From contig NW_020170414.1 of the NCBI RefSeq assembly GCF_000524195.1, positions 610,281 to 674,280 of the forward strand: DNA of 64,000 nt. The letters run 5' to 3'. A model generated the notes under the pieces. That model made no database searches. It was not told the DNA's origin and saw nothing but the letters and a program-made list of their open reading frames with translations. Positions within the stretch are counted from its first letter, which is position 1. Every line of letters begins with the position of its first letter. Shown in pieces: positions 42,001 through 50,689 of this stretch. Position numbers and translations under genes: made by a program. Source of the DNA: Echinococcus granulosus. Its lineage: Eukaryota; Platyhelminthes; Cestoda; Cyclophyllidea; Taeniidae.

Positions 42001-43780
42001 CTTCATTTCCTGTCTGCACACTTGGACTACACGGTGGTCCTCTGCTACGTGCACATCCGCCATTCGGGCCAGTATCGTGTCTGATACAGCAACGACATTT
42101 GTAAGTTACTCGCTTTTAGAGGGCAGCTGCTTTCTAAATTCTACTGGATGTCAAAGAATCACGATTAAACGATCAAGTTTTAGCTTTTACCGAGCTGTCA
42201 ATCGCAGTTACCTCTGTTCTAGCCACTACAACTTGATTTTTGGAAGAATTGAATGATAGCACCCACGAAGTTTCTGCAGCTTTGAAAACATTTACAGTTT
42301 TTTTCGTGTGGATTGCTTGTTGTAAATTATAACATATTTAAAAGGATCAAAATAGTAGCTCCTTTGCAAGTGAGGTCCACGTATGATTGAAATCTTAGTT
42401 CTACTGATTACTTGTTTGGCAGATTTTTGGTAAAAAATGGTCAAGACTTGATGAACCGAATCAACCTTCGCCCTTCGAATCAAGAATTGGACTTTAAAAT
42501 GACAAGTTGACTGGATGTCAAAACAAAATTTCCTTCCCAAAAAAAACCCACAGCATCGTTACAATCTATGGCAATTAATAAAATTCTTTTCGAAATCTGG
42601 CTTGTCTAAGACGGTAGCTGCTTCAACTGTCAAGGTAAAAGACGTGAAGTGCCTTCCACGTAGGTGGAAATCATAAACAGAATGCAAATTCTCTACCTTC
42701 AGCTTCCAATTAATTTACCTCGAGATGAGTGAAGGATAATAAAATGTGCGATTACTTGTGTTGTTATGAAATATTTACACAAATACAGAATACCTCACCT
42801 CCGTTCGCCTTGATAATGAACTTCTGAACAAGGAGCGAGAGTCCGGACGGGTGGCTTTCCTCCGTAGGTTTGGCGCTGCAGTAGTAAATACCCAGATCAC
42901 TCGTCTTGACAGAGGCAAAGTTCAACACATCCACGGGACCTTTTGAGAAAGTCTCAAGCATTTGTTCACCGCCAGCCCTGAACCACTGATGCACACCAGC
43001 CTTGATCGGACACTCAACTTTAAGTGACTGACCCAGCTTAACTTGGAGAACTTTCACCTCGTCAGGATCATAATGGAGAGTCTCGTAGATAGGAGCTGAA
43101 ATCGTGCAAGTCAAGGCGTGAAAATCGGATGGGAACGTAAGTGGGAGAACTTCTATTCATAAGGTTTGCGGTGGGAAGAATTAAAAAATCTTTAGAGGGC
43201 AACCGCGAAAATAAATGATGGAGTTCGCCATATTTTTTATCGGAAATACTAAATTGGAAGTACTACATCAGACTTCTAACCGAACGACATCATTTAACAA
43301 AACAATTCGGGCTGAGTTAAATGCATTTAACCAGTGAGGATTGGGCGAAAAATAATAGTAATAATCACCTTTGATGTTAGATCTCACTTGTTTCTGCACA
43401 ACAAAGGTGGTTTTCGACACCAAGCTCTGCGTTTTTGACTCTAACACTCGGCAGAAGAAGACAAAAGCCCCAGTATCTTTGTTAAGACTCTCGATGGGTA
43501 GAGCTAGCACAGGCGCCGGTTTACCCTCTTGCAGTACCACTCTCATTAACTCGGCACTCTGCATATCCGAGTAGATTAACACGTCGCCAGGCACCGCCTG
43601 ATAGAGAGGGCATCGCAGCTCTAGCATGGGGTTGCTCTCCTTCAGACGCAAATTCACTTGATAGAAATGCGTCAAAGCGTGACATGGAGGAAGGAGGAAG
43701 AGGAGTGTAACAGCGAGAAAAGGAAGTAAGCAGAACCAAGAAGCCCGCTGATGGCCGGCAATGGGTGTCGCCGCGCCCAT
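1..43780 (-). CDS. HSPG2: Giant perlecan-like basement-membrane proteoglycan core protein, 3' end outside window
   Basis: Secreted extracellular-matrix protein of the perlecan / UNC-52 / Trol family, expected in basement membranes. About 100 exons were joined by GT-AG (three GC-AG) splice sites with frame continuity at every junction, giving about 6,840 codons; the last exon in the window is 81-178. Order: signal peptide, seven Ig, three LDLa, one Ig, two laminin IV modules with laminin-EGF modules, then a long Ig-like array. The LDLa plus laminin IV plus Ig combination is diagnostic of perlecan. No SEA module is seen at the N-terminus, and the laminin G domains expected at the C-terminus would lie left of the window. 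The protein already exceeds human perlecan (about 4,390 residues). The symbol is the vertebrate name for the family; strict orthology is inferred. The larger introns (22448-23364, 28638-29417, 34601-35618, 37106-38043, 38524-39283) show no coding signal. Confidence 0.92.
81..3658 (-). other. Last five divergent Ig-like domains in the window
   Basis: Exon pairs: 3557-3658 + 3172-3435; 2626-2724 + 1961-2290; 1626-1721 + 1235-1537; 995-1093 + 575-919; 407-508 + 81-178 (the last continues past the left edge). First-exon motifs include VDVDGLGKRGNL, VTLTCKAKG and ATLTCVAHG. Second-exon motifs include SWKF, YAWEF, FTWDL, VGWNL, FGWEL and the F-strand forms RGKC, RARC, RARC and RGQC. The exon ending at 575 uses a GTACGT donor, chosen because the longer open frame beyond it breaks phase. 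The final exon ends in phase 0 at a GTAGGT donor, so its domain carries an additional intron. Confidence 0.83.
3991..7292 (-). other. Five divergent two-exon Ig-like domains
   Basis: Exon pairs: 7203-7292 + 6793-7131; 6621-6722 + 6278-6547; 6013-6111 + 5467-5754; 5029-5136 + 4631-4924; 4384-4485 + 3991-4296. First exons end with a B-strand cysteine then a short tail (KLNCIVKS, VELLCVATG, LQCFAVG, VRLGCQAIG, ASLKCNAEG). Second exons carry the core tryptophan (YGWEF, FDWSL, YDWEY, YLWEL, YSWQF) and the altered F strand (RIRC, MGRC, RLRC, KGRC, GGRC). Every exon is phase 1-1. The exon ending at 4384 uses a probable GC donor. Introns of about 330 bases (5137-5466) contain nothing recognisable. 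Confidence 0.84.
7371..8631 (-). other. Thr/Pro-rich linker and two divergent Ig-like domains after the cassettes
   Basis: Exon 8431-8631 begins with a Thr/Pro/Glu-rich stretch (EPITTTTPAPRRNVTTRPEE) and continues into the A to B strands (ATLSCTAYG). Exon 8106-8351 carries the C to G strands (ISWEF, GGRC) and ends at a likely GC donor with consensus G|GCAAGA. Exon 7371-7823 (453 bases) encodes a whole domain in one exon (AQLTCKA, FGWEW, IKGRC), whereas its neighbours need two, so the B-C intron has been lost or never existed there. Position in the array and phase 1-1 borders are otherwise normal. Confidence 0.82.
8854..11764 (-). repeat. Cassette copy D (T1-T2-T3-T4), four Ig-like domains
   Basis: T1: 11687-11764 (78) + 11190-11531 (342). 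T2: 10980-11072 (93) + 10355-10723 (369). T3: 9933-10046 (114) + 9372-9677 (306). T4: 9175-9294 (120) + 8854-9096 (243). Motifs: T1 GEVILPGHIF; T2 DNRPVDTSALAD and GLRARC; T3 FGIETSYSDGSPAPL and IRIVAER, with no cysteine; T4 GLSPC, FGWEI, FGRC and VGGKC. The 369-base T2 exon uses an AG at 10724-10725, four bases inside a nearer-looking acceptor, because only this keeps frame. Confidence 0.84.
12052..14627 (-). repeat. Cassette copy C (T1-T2-T3-T4), four Ig-like domains
   Basis: T1: 14544-14627 (84) + 13879-14199 (321). T2: 13707-13799 (93) + 13289-13630 (342). T3: 13114-13215 (102) + 12734-13036 (303). T4: 12533-12652 (120) + 12052-12294 (243). Motifs: T1 NATFLW and RVDVDL; T2 DGTVVDTSALAK and ASGLRAKC; T3 YGVKLHRADKSPASL and NDLFLKF, with no cysteine; T4 GLSKC, CKARG, YAWEV, FGRC and IGGKC. 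The T1 first exon length (84) and the T4 GLSKC and CKARG motifs match copy A rather than the neighbouring copies B and D. Confidence 0.85.
14699..17694 (-). repeat. Cassette copy B (T1-T2-T3-T4), four Ig-like domains
   Basis: T1: 17617-17694 (78) + 17215-17544 (330). T2: 17047-17139 (93) + 16531-16884 (354). T3: 16345-16458 (114) + 15940-16239 (300). T4: 15238-15357 (120) + 14699-14941 (243). Motifs: T1 GEMILPGHLF; T2 DGRPIDTSALAE and GLRLRC; T3 FGLEVTKADGSPAPL and IRVVAER, with no cysteine; T4 GLSDC, YGWEL, FGRC and IGGTC. All exons are phase 1-1. Copy B resembles copy D most. Introns 15358-15939 and 14942-15237 are A+T-rich with nothing recognisable. Confidence 0.85.
17946..20665 (-). repeat. 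Cassette copy A (T1-T2-T3-T4), four Ig-like domains
   Basis: First of four tandem cassettes. T1: 20582-20665 (84) + 20150-20458 (309). T2: 19874-19963 (90) + 19466-19798 (333). T3: 19280-19393 (114) + 18862-19021 + 18555-18727 (160 + 173). T4: 18309-18428 (120) + 17946-18188 (243). Type motifs: T1 GHLFKEI and DDVDL; T2 DGRAVDTSVVAD and AAGLEAKC; T3 GLEVRHADGRPAPL, with no cysteine; T4 GLSKC, FAWEL, GRC and a C-terminal VGPLC. T3 of this copy alone has an extra phase-2 intron (18728-18861). The T4 first exon ends at a likely GC donor (18308-18307). Copy A resembles copy C most. Confidence 0.85.
20898..21593 (-). other. First two-exon, divergent-type Ig-like domain
   Basis: Exon 21492-21593 encodes the A to B strands (VEGLDDFGVL, then RVSCRVKG) and exon 20898-21152 encodes the C to G strands (LEWEG, then MRGKC). 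Both exons are phase 1-1, the layout used by nearly every domain from here to position 1. The motif before the second cysteine is Arg-Gly-Lys-Cys rather than Tyr-x-Cys. It sits directly upstream of the four-copy cassette array. Confidence 0.82.
21845..28308 (-). other. Mixed Ig-like domains between the laminin block and the divergent array
   Basis: Exons: 27976-28308, 27745-27899, 27429-27675, 26764-27273, 26290-26690, 25861-26029, about 25674-25789, 25324-25534, 25135-25248, 24488-24832, 24003-24299, 23731-23876, 23365-23533, 22332-22447 and 21845-22100. Clear canonical Ig domains are in 27976-28308 (VVLTCRA, GLYECQV), 23365-23876 (VTWSKDG, GVYVCEA) and 21845-22447 (LVCEYYG, GVYTCEA). Exons 27429-27899 and 26764-27273 have Ig-like strands without the cysteine pair, the latter followed by a Pro/Glu-rich linker. 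Exon 26290-26690 may contain an unrecognised intron, and the 3' end of the exon starting at 25789 is either 25674 or 25587; both keep frame. Confidence 0.7.
28573..31598 (-). other. Second laminin IV domain and degenerate laminin EGF modules
   Basis: Exon 31458-31598 starts with a laminin-EGF half (EGYKGDRCRECSEGY). Exons 31078-31332, 30892-30993 and 30100-30450 form a second laminin IV domain, recognisable by SLYGGKMSF and, near the end, an ALLRVLATAS helix and GGLSFEIA. The following cysteine-rich pieces (29806-29860, 29679-29760, 29418-29642, 28573-28637) were chained on splice signals and phase only. They encode a cysteine-poor, divergent EGF-like stretch ending CPAGQF and DTCQK, and are the least certain exons in the model. 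Intron 28638-29417 and intron 30451-30891 hold nothing recognisable. Confidence 0.72.
31711..35743 (-). other. Laminin EGF - laminin IV domain 1 - laminin EGF modules
   Basis: Exon 35619-35743 gives the first half of a split laminin-EGF module (CLDCYCAG, NNC). Exons 34421-34600, 33228-33317 and 32453-32806 give laminin IV domain type A: the late part (NGWVTGG, then a Met-Met-x-Leu-Leu helix and DIRLEHV) matches the conserved end of the family. It is followed by the second half of the split EGF module (CTCPEGYKGLSCQ). Exons 32077-32297 and 31711-31933 hold further cysteine-rich laminin-EGF modules. This is perlecan domain III organisation. Introns 34601-35618 and 33318-34420 are about 1 kb each; the second contains a diverged dispersed repeat near 33.9 kb. 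Confidence 0.85.
33930..34110 (+). repeat. Short diverged dispersed repeat inside a perlecan intron
   Basis: This intronic segment resembles about 44609-44790 in the same orientation. Matching pieces in order include AAGGCTC, TTTGTAC, CTCCGG-x-CCATG, then CCTTC and TCAGCCC-like blocks within about 110 bases. It could be a fragment of an old interspersed element. It lies in the 1.1 kb intron of the first laminin IV domain. Confidence 0.45.
36225..36527 (-). other. Ig domain 8 between the LDLa and laminin blocks
   Basis: A single 303-base phase 1-1 exon encodes a canonical I-set-like Ig domain: a polyglycine-free lead-in (VIYPPRGQ), B strand VTLKC, core INWRF, and F strand SGMYTCEA. This matches the single Ig module that follows the LDLa repeats in vertebrate perlecan domain II. 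Flanking introns 36528-36616 and 35744-36224 are non-coding. Confidence 0.88.
36617..38523 (-). other. Ig domain 7 followed by three LDL-receptor class A repeats
   Basis: Exon 38267-38523 and the start of exon 38044-38194 make one Ig domain (FFCTL, VSWF, VYVC), joined in phase 0. The second exon continues into LDLa repeat 1 (CGPGERSCGGDKCI, then CPDGSDE). Exon 36971-37105 holds LDLa 2 (CEPNQYACL, CDGEDDCGNGFDEADC) and exon 36617-36748 holds LDLa 3 (YLCDSQIDC, GSDEISC). Each has six cysteines and the acidic Ca-binding tail. Perlecan domain II has the same module, usually with three or four repeats. The upstream acceptor at 38195-38196 was preferred over a nearer AG because it completes the Ig G strand and keeps frame. 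Confidence 0.88.
39284..43095 (-). other. Ig-like domains 2 to 6 of the perlecan-like protein
   Basis: Exons 42799-43095, 41799-42080 and 40824-41126 each carry one Ig domain. Exon pairs 40454-40557 + 39750-39915 and 39553-39662 + 39284-39479 each carry one domain split by a phase-0 intron. The Ig hallmarks are canonical: B-strand cysteine (LKVECP, ATVECRW, LEMHCD, EFHCRV), core tryptophan (HQWF, VSWE, YEWL, IDWYF, RWSF) and an F strand ending in Tyr-x-Cys or similar (IYYC, PFYC, HYTC, TYSC, QYIC). The domain in 41799-42080 is followed by an Arg-Ser-Arg-Arg stretch, a possible convertase site. Introns 41127-41798 and 39916-40453 contain nothing recognisable. Confidence 0.85.
43369..43780 (-). 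other. Exon 1: signal peptide and first Ig-like domain
   Basis: The reading frame opens with a charged N-terminus followed by a strongly hydrophobic core (LLPFLAVTLLFLLPPCHA) that looks like a cleavable signal peptide, with likely cleavage after CHA near residue 36. The rest is an Ig-like domain with B-strand motif LELRC and F-strand motif FVFFC. The exon ends in phase 1 at a GTGATT donor. This start was chosen because the signal peptide leads directly into the first domain and no earlier in-frame exon is evident. Confidence 0.85.
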
Positions 43781-43830
43781 CTCGTGAGCTTGCTTGTTCG
43801 TACAGAACCAGGGCCGCGGGACAGCAGTGG

Positions 43831-43980
43831 TTTAATATATGCGATTACACTGACGAATCACTGCATAGTTTGGTGTGGAGGCGGCCCACACACCACCGAT
43901 TCGTGTGGTTGGCAGATGTACGGGGCTGCCCTGCGTACACGGACACGTCCTCGCCGCCTTATTGGCCAGTTGGATGCTGG
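43831..43980 (-). promoter_or_regulatory. Putative promoter of the perlecan-like gene
   Basis: On the minus strand a TATA-like element (TATATTAAA) lies at 43839-43831, about 50 bases before the start codon at 43780. A CCAAT box (GGCCAAT) lies near 43977-43971. The block 43750-44010 is clearly richer in G+C than the A+T-rich DNA beyond it, as is common around a transcription start. If the TATA-like element is used, the 5' leader would be only about 25 bases. Trans-splicing of a leader, common in flatworms, is an alternative that the sequence cannot settle. Confidence 0.35.
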
Positions 43981-44608
43981 CGTCTTGGGACTCGAGTCTT
44001 GCACTTTCTAAACGGGACTTCACTGAAAATGCTCTTAATTCGACTTTTAATTAGCTTTCTTGTTCAAAGTCAAGTTATAGTTTTCTGTTTGGGATAGTTT
44101 CTAATGCAAGTTCACAGGATTCTTATCGGATGTTTTATTGCCTAAGTGTTTTCGTTCGGCGAATTGCCGCTTCGTAAATGAAGAATGTGCCCTTTCAGAA
44201 TGTAATAGGTAATTTTGTCGATCACATTCCTTTTCCAAACATTGCAAATTTTTAGAAGATTAAATATGAATTTTGACTTCTTCGTAGTGTCGCATAGGAG
44301 ATAGTCCAGAGACTTAGCTTCCCCAATTAAATGTATGTTATTGCTGAACAAAGCATTATTTTCTACCTGCGCTGGTCTCCTTTCTACTTTAGAGGCCAGT
44401 AACAGTAAATTATTTGAGCATTCTTCTACGTTTGGTAGAGTTGACCTGGTTCTACTTAAGTTAATATAAGTAGCAGAAGGTGGCCAGTATTACACACTTC
44501 AGCTGTTGCTCTTCTAACACAGCATGGAAGACTTCATTGAAGGCTTACTTGGTCGGCTGATGCTTTGCATTACATTGCAATACTTTGATTAGTGGTTTTA
44601 CTCTCTAT

Positions 44609-44790
44609 TTCAATGTCGCGGCCAGATAAGGCTCCTACTTTGTACGTCAGCTGAAAGGAATGACCTCCGGGCCATGCCAGTAACCGTTCTCCAGCCCTTC
44701 TACACATCAGCAATATGCACTCTACCCCATAACTTATTTGTCTTTAGATAAGCCTCAGAGTGCTGCGGTATTCTCCGAAATTGTAAACAT
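44609..44790 (+). repeat. Short diverged dispersed repeat, intergenic copy
   Basis: Partner of the intronic segment at about 33930-34110, with the same order of short matching blocks (AAGGCTC, TTTGTAC, CTCCGGGCCATG). It lies about 0.8 kb upstream of the perlecan-like start codon. Ends are approximate because the similarity fades. Confidence 0.45.
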
Positions 44791-47700
44791 CCCCTCATAA
44801 ATAGCTAGAATCGGACAATGTGGTGTTACCATTTCCACAGGTTTTAATTTCATCTCAAAGATTCAGATCCCACTATGAAGCTGCCCACAATTAAGAACCC
44901 ATTTAATTTCTTAAAATTGTCCACCGACGGTGAATTTTGCCGGTTTAGTATGAATTCGTTTTGCTTAATTTTGTTGCTCCAGTGGTCACTTAAGCCCCTC
45001 GAGCAAGCGATATAAGGGCCTCGTAAAGTGACCTCTCTGCCCCCATCCGCCCAGTTCTTTTGTGGGCCAGTAATGAGGATAATTTAAAGCTCGGGCACCA
45101 AATTTTTTGTGTAAATAGCTCTTATGTGTTTAATAACTCCGCGGTGTTTAATATCTGAAGCGTCGACTCCTTAGGGATGGCTGTAGCTCTCCTCTTCAGT
45201 GTCTCGCGATACGACCTTCACAGAATTGATAAGGATCTGTCTTTGCTGGGCCTGTGCTTTTAGCTCCCAGCTCTTCTTTTAGTCTACAATAAAGACGTTT
45301 GCAGAATTACGTCTAGTAATTTCTTCGCGGGTGCATTTGACGCCCCATTTGTACCAGATGTGCAGCACTTAGGACTTGAAGCAACTATCATCTTGTTTGT
45401 CGTTTCAATCACTAGACAATAGAGATAATGAGAACAGCATGCATGCTTAAATGGATTAGTAGTAAGGATCTTGCCATTAATCTTACGTCCTTATTTGCAG
45501 CATAGAAAACTGTTTGAACAATAGTTGGCGCTGGTATTAGTAATGTCTGTAGTCGACCCACAGCAAATAAGTGAACCCTACAGTGTTGGTAAACGCCTAT
45601 ATTTATGAAATCGTATCCGATGAACCTTAAGGATCAATGTTTATGTTATTTGTCATCCCCTCGCAAACACATTTGAAAAAACATCGTCTTTTTGTCTGAA
45701 AAGGTATGATTGATGTTAAAAATGCTCCTTATTAATACCTGAAAAGGATGATCATCCTCTGACCGGCAACATTACCCCGCATGTTTCACACAGCTTGGCG
45801 TGTAGAACTGTGTGCAACGAAAAAGTGGGCGGGTTTGCCGCTTAGTGCGGAATTCCCCCATTCCTGCTTGACTGATCTTAGGGATATGACTGTTGATTAA
45901 TCAGAAATGGGACCAACCCATGTTGCGCTTTTTGTTCATACAAACTGTCATCACTATGAGGGGGCGAGGAACAGTTCAGCTAGTGGGTCCCGGTAAGTCA
46001 GTTGTCAGTTGTTCGAGTGGATTGGTGTGTAATAGGCTTGATATTTCTCTCTTTCAATTCAGCCTACACATTCGTGGAACGGGCTTTATGGGGTAGCGGT
46101 AAATAAATAGGCACGGACAGCACGGTTGGGCGTGTTTGGGTTACATTTCCTCATCCTCTTCAGCGGAAGCCGAAGGCGTCTGATCCGTCAAGAGGTTCTT
46201 ATTTACCTACTACCTCTCGCCTCAATAAATCATTTAAACGAATATGTATTACATGGTTAATAAGTTTCTAGAAATTTAGCCAAAACAACCATAGTCACGA
46301 CCAGTCTAGTACTAAATCATTCTATTGAAGTCCAAATGCCATGAAATGACTTAAGAGTCTCGGAATCGTCGCATCAGTAATCGCTATCAGTCCCGTTTCG
46401 ACTGACATTATGACCCCAGCTTACTTTGAAAGTAGACATTTAAAAAGGGAATAAGGATAGCATAAAGTGAAGAAATTTTTTTAGTAATTAAAGCACACGT
46501 CAGCTCATTAGGAATATTCAGGGGTTGATGGAATACTAACCCAAGTCTTGTAAGAATATGCGGCATTAGCTGAACGGCTTAATGATATTCTAACGGGGTT
46601 TGGGGATGCACATTTCCGTTTAGTCACCGTAGCCCGCGTTCCGTAACACTGGCTAGAGGTTCTGATATTATTTTTGCACCCTCTCTACACCACTCTACTC
46701 CCGTCTTTAAAGACAAATCGGATGGTCTAGCTGCAGGAAATGGCGAGAATGAGGCTGTAATACTGGATGGATTCAGCAGTTCAAGCACCAAGCTAACCAT
46801 ATTTTTGGTACAATTTGGTGATTAACCACGACGCTGGTCTGCGCATTCCCCTCTCACACCATTACAGAATGCGTCAACTACCCCATGGTCGGAAAAAAGT
46901 TGATGTCTCATTTCTGTTTCGTTGTTTTTAACAAAGAAATCGTGGTGTGTCAATCCCTCCGATTGTCCAGTATCGCGTATCTGGCCGTCTAAGAGCTTAA
47001 CCTAGTTTAAATCCAAATACCAAATGCGGACATGGCCCATCCTATTTTGACAATGACATTTATTAATTAGCAGGGTAATCTAAATACATTGCTTTAACCG
47101 GTGGGGTGCTTTGTTACACTTGTGTGTTTGTTTGATGCAGCACCTCAGTGGAATCCTGGTGCCAATGCTAGTATCCCACCTGTTGGTAATTCGTGGGAAG
47201 ATCAATCAGCTAACTGTTCCATTAAGATGAGTGAAAAGCGGTGGTAAACAGTGTCATATTAACGTGCCACAACAAACTGAATTAATGTCAAGTTTGAGTA
47301 CTTCCCATATTTCATCTTGACAGTAACGCGTTCGTCACTAGTGTGACAAGCATGACATGATACCTGTCAAGTTATGGTGACCGGATGCAGCACACCGTGT
47401 GGTAATCAGATTAGTTGAGTTTGAAGTCACAAAGTAGGTGTGGGATGTTCTCGATTTGACAGCAGCACAGCGTTAGGTAGAACTATTCCTTGGTAGGCTG
47501 TGGTGATCATTTTCCCTGAGACCCGGAATACCAACCAGGTTAAATAGAGCTGTTCTCTTTTTAGATTTATGTGAAGAAAATCCGTCGATATTATTCGCTG
47601 TGCACTTGTGGCTCTATGAATGTCACGGGTTAATAGTTAGTAGGAATTTTACCATATTACTCGACTCACTACTTTGAACGTTGAAATAAAATGATTTTTT

Positions 47701-49549
47701 AGTATTCTTAGGCCTAAAAAGTGCGACCGACTTATTGCAAATTCTTCGAAAACACTTCGTAGCACCCTTCAGCAACGCCATTAACGAGTTTACAATCACC
47801 CTGGAAGTGGTTTCTGGACCAGTGGGCTTCTCAACTCTTTACGCAATTTGACAAACCGTAAAAATTACCCAGGTGGAAAAAGTTGGAGGTTACTGGTTTT
47901 GTTAGTCGAGTAGTGTCAACACTTGTTTGCCAGATGAAACAATACAAATTTCCCAAACTTATAAAAACCTTGATGACTTAATCTTCGTGCTGCCAACGTG
48001 GCTTATTTGTTGATTACTTCCAGACTGCAGTTAAATCTCATTCTGACTACAAGCAACTTACATTTATGAGGTAGCGTGAGGTTTATACACTGACTTAGAG
48101 GTGCAAAAAAGGGCGAACCAGGTGCGCTGTGGGGCATCCGTACGGGTGGCTGAAGCTCTGACAATAAATGGCCACTTATTATTGGTCGATCAAATGACTA
48201 ACCAACCGATCAGACTAGCTATAAGAAAGTAATCTGCTTGAACAAGTATCTTCATACACCAAATTAGACAAACTTGGCAGATGTGAATACTGAAATTTAC
48301 ACAAAATCGCATTTACCTTTACCTAGCTCCTCCCACCACCTAGTCAAACCTTGACAATAAATTCAACCAAATAGAGGAATGCGACTCTTATCCATCGAAT
48401 TCGTTTCAAGCTTCACGATTGACATAAAAGCCGTGACCTCTCACCAAATGGAAACGACTGGATAAAGAGAGATAGACCTTAAAGTCAACGTGTGCATAAC
48501 TGAACTCAAATGATTGACACTAACCACCAACCTAAACAACCTTTGTGACTGGATAAGCGACAACCGAATCCACCCTAACGGATAATGGAACCTCCGACAT
48601 CAGTCAATGGCGTATTGCAGATCTCAAAGACAGCTACTCGACTGAAATGTTTGGAGAGAGTTTCGAATGTCTTGAAATCTATCTTTATTTTGTCAGAATG
48701 GTAATCTGATGCAACAAATAACGCTTGGGTAGACAAGTAGTTGAATTCTTCTACTAAATGCAGCTTAATCAAATGTCACATTTCCCACTAATAGATTAGT
48801 ACAACCTTGGTTGATGGTCGTCCACAGGATTGCAGAACAGGTAGTGCCAAAAAATTACCTCCATTACCCTCATTTTACCATTAATTAAAAGGCGCTACCG
48901 CATATGAAGACTGGGAACGAACTTGGTGAAACCTAAATTCCGTCACCAAAGTCAAGGAGCCTTAAGAGGCGTTATTTCGCAAATTACCTCTCCTGAACCT
49001 TTCTGTAGCCTCATGAAACAGCTAACGCAAAGCTAGCATAGTGCATCGCATTTTGGAATGACAACGAAGAGCTCCTACAAGCCACGAAGAGTAATGTAAC
49101 CAAGAGATCCTCAGCTGATTGACTGATAGTTATTTGCAAGCCCGCCACTTTGTAGCCTGAATAGCAGCATTACTATAGCATCCAACTGGATGAGATAAGT
49201 ATTTCGGTTAATTGCCTTTAATTTTTGAAAACTAACCACAATTAAGCAAGTCGGTTCCATCAATCTGCAATAGCCAACATCGGAAGCAGTTTAATGCAGC
49301 CACATATCCAACTCCACTTTGAAGCGGTACAAGAACAAAGTGTTAAAGCCAATTCGAGACTAGCTCAACACATGATTATCGAAGTGCCATACACCTGTGA
49401 CAGTTTAAAACTGCAAGGATTGCTCTAATAATCCTTGAACGAAAACGGTCAGACAACCACTAGGAATTGACCATTGAGCACTTTGTATCATTAAACCAAA
49501 GAAATCCCACTACCAGTCATATAACCAGTTTCCCTGTAAATTCACGAAG

Positions 49550-50175
49550 GCGACTGTGTTGAAGCAGGATAACCGAGAGCAAAAATATGGCATTCCAGTT
49601 ATAAAGTACACGTGGGAAGGCAGCGACGCTTTTACAAATGGTTCAGCAGATTTACACAATGGTATCTCCTCAGGACAGAACTACACTACACTAAAAATCC
49701 CAAGAAATGCTTCGGACAGTAAACTTGGCCCGAGCTCGTTCCAACAATGATGACAGCCATCGCGGTCCTCGGTGTGATGGTGCTCACTTTGTAGTTGAGG
49801 AAGTGCGTGTACTTCCCTTTACCATTAACAGTAAACAAGTGATGACCACTGGATTATTTCCCGATTTCGTACAGAATAGATTCATCCGTCGCAGTCGACT
49901 ACAACCCAAAGTAAGGTCTCCAAGAGAATAACAATGACGCCTTAACACTAATGTCTACAAATCCACCCTCGAAAACCCTGAAAAAGAGATGAAGTACATA
50001 GCTGATAGCATTGAGGTTCATAAAATGGGTGAGCGAACTGCATGGAAGGAAAGACAAAACGGCAACTGTAAAATGCAACGCCTCTTTCAACGAGCCGACA
50101 ACTGCGTACGTAATCAAAGTGACCCAAGTTTGACCGACACGAAAATCAGTCAGTCGTTTGCCGTTAACTGATTCG
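49550..50175 (+). pseudogene. Possible decayed Ig-like coding remnant
   Basis: On the plus strand several short pieces read like Ig strands but in different frames and separated by stops. One is a C/E-like piece near 49600-49725 (IKYTWEGSDAF, then YTTLKIPRNASDS). Another is a B-strand-like piece near 50050-50130 (TATVKCNASFNEPTTAYV). No continuous frame or exon structure joins them. The surrounding 2 kb is A/C-rich on this strand. It may be a dead copy of an Ig-domain gene, or a chance resemblance. Confidence 0.22.
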
Positions 50176-50589
50176 ACTCCATAAAATTGAGCCGAAAACT
50201 GCTCTCTTCCCACTAACAAAGTGAAATTGAAATCAAGCAATCATTTTTTTAAAAAATGGACTACAATCCATGTCTGTTTAGTGGTCACATAGCATATACA
50301 TTACATGTTTTCAGGTGACGTCCATGACAAAAACAGAGCTGTTTGAAAACAACAGTTTCGTAGGAATTCGCACAATCGTAAATGATGGGTGGTGAAAACT
50401 AGCTAATTTCATCCGCAAACTTTGTACGTGTGCGACGAACGTTGGCAGCTGGAAGAAACAAAAAAGGAACATAGGGACTAAATGGCCAAACAAAATCATA
50501 ATACTTGAAAAAAAATGTCATTCTTATAAAGTTCCCAACCAATGGCCACATCCACAACATTTTATTAAGCTTTGTAATACGATAGTGGT

Positions 50590-50689
50590 NNNNNNNNNNN
50601 NNNNNNNNNNNNNNNNNNNNNNNNNNNNNNNNNNNNNNNNNNNNNNNNNNNNNNNNNNNNNNNNNNNNNNNNNNNNNNNNNNNNNNNNN
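50590..50689. other. Assembly gap of 100 N
   Basis: Exactly 100 undetermined bases, the usual placeholder for a scaffold gap of unknown size. The base composition on its two sides differs strongly in strand bias, so the join rests on scaffolding rather than on sequence continuity. Confidence 0.98.

Noticed and set aside
43751..44011. Plus-strand open frame of 86 codons over the perlecan start region
   Set aside because: It is antisense to the signal-peptide exon and the G+C-rich promoter block; no recognisable protein and no splice context.
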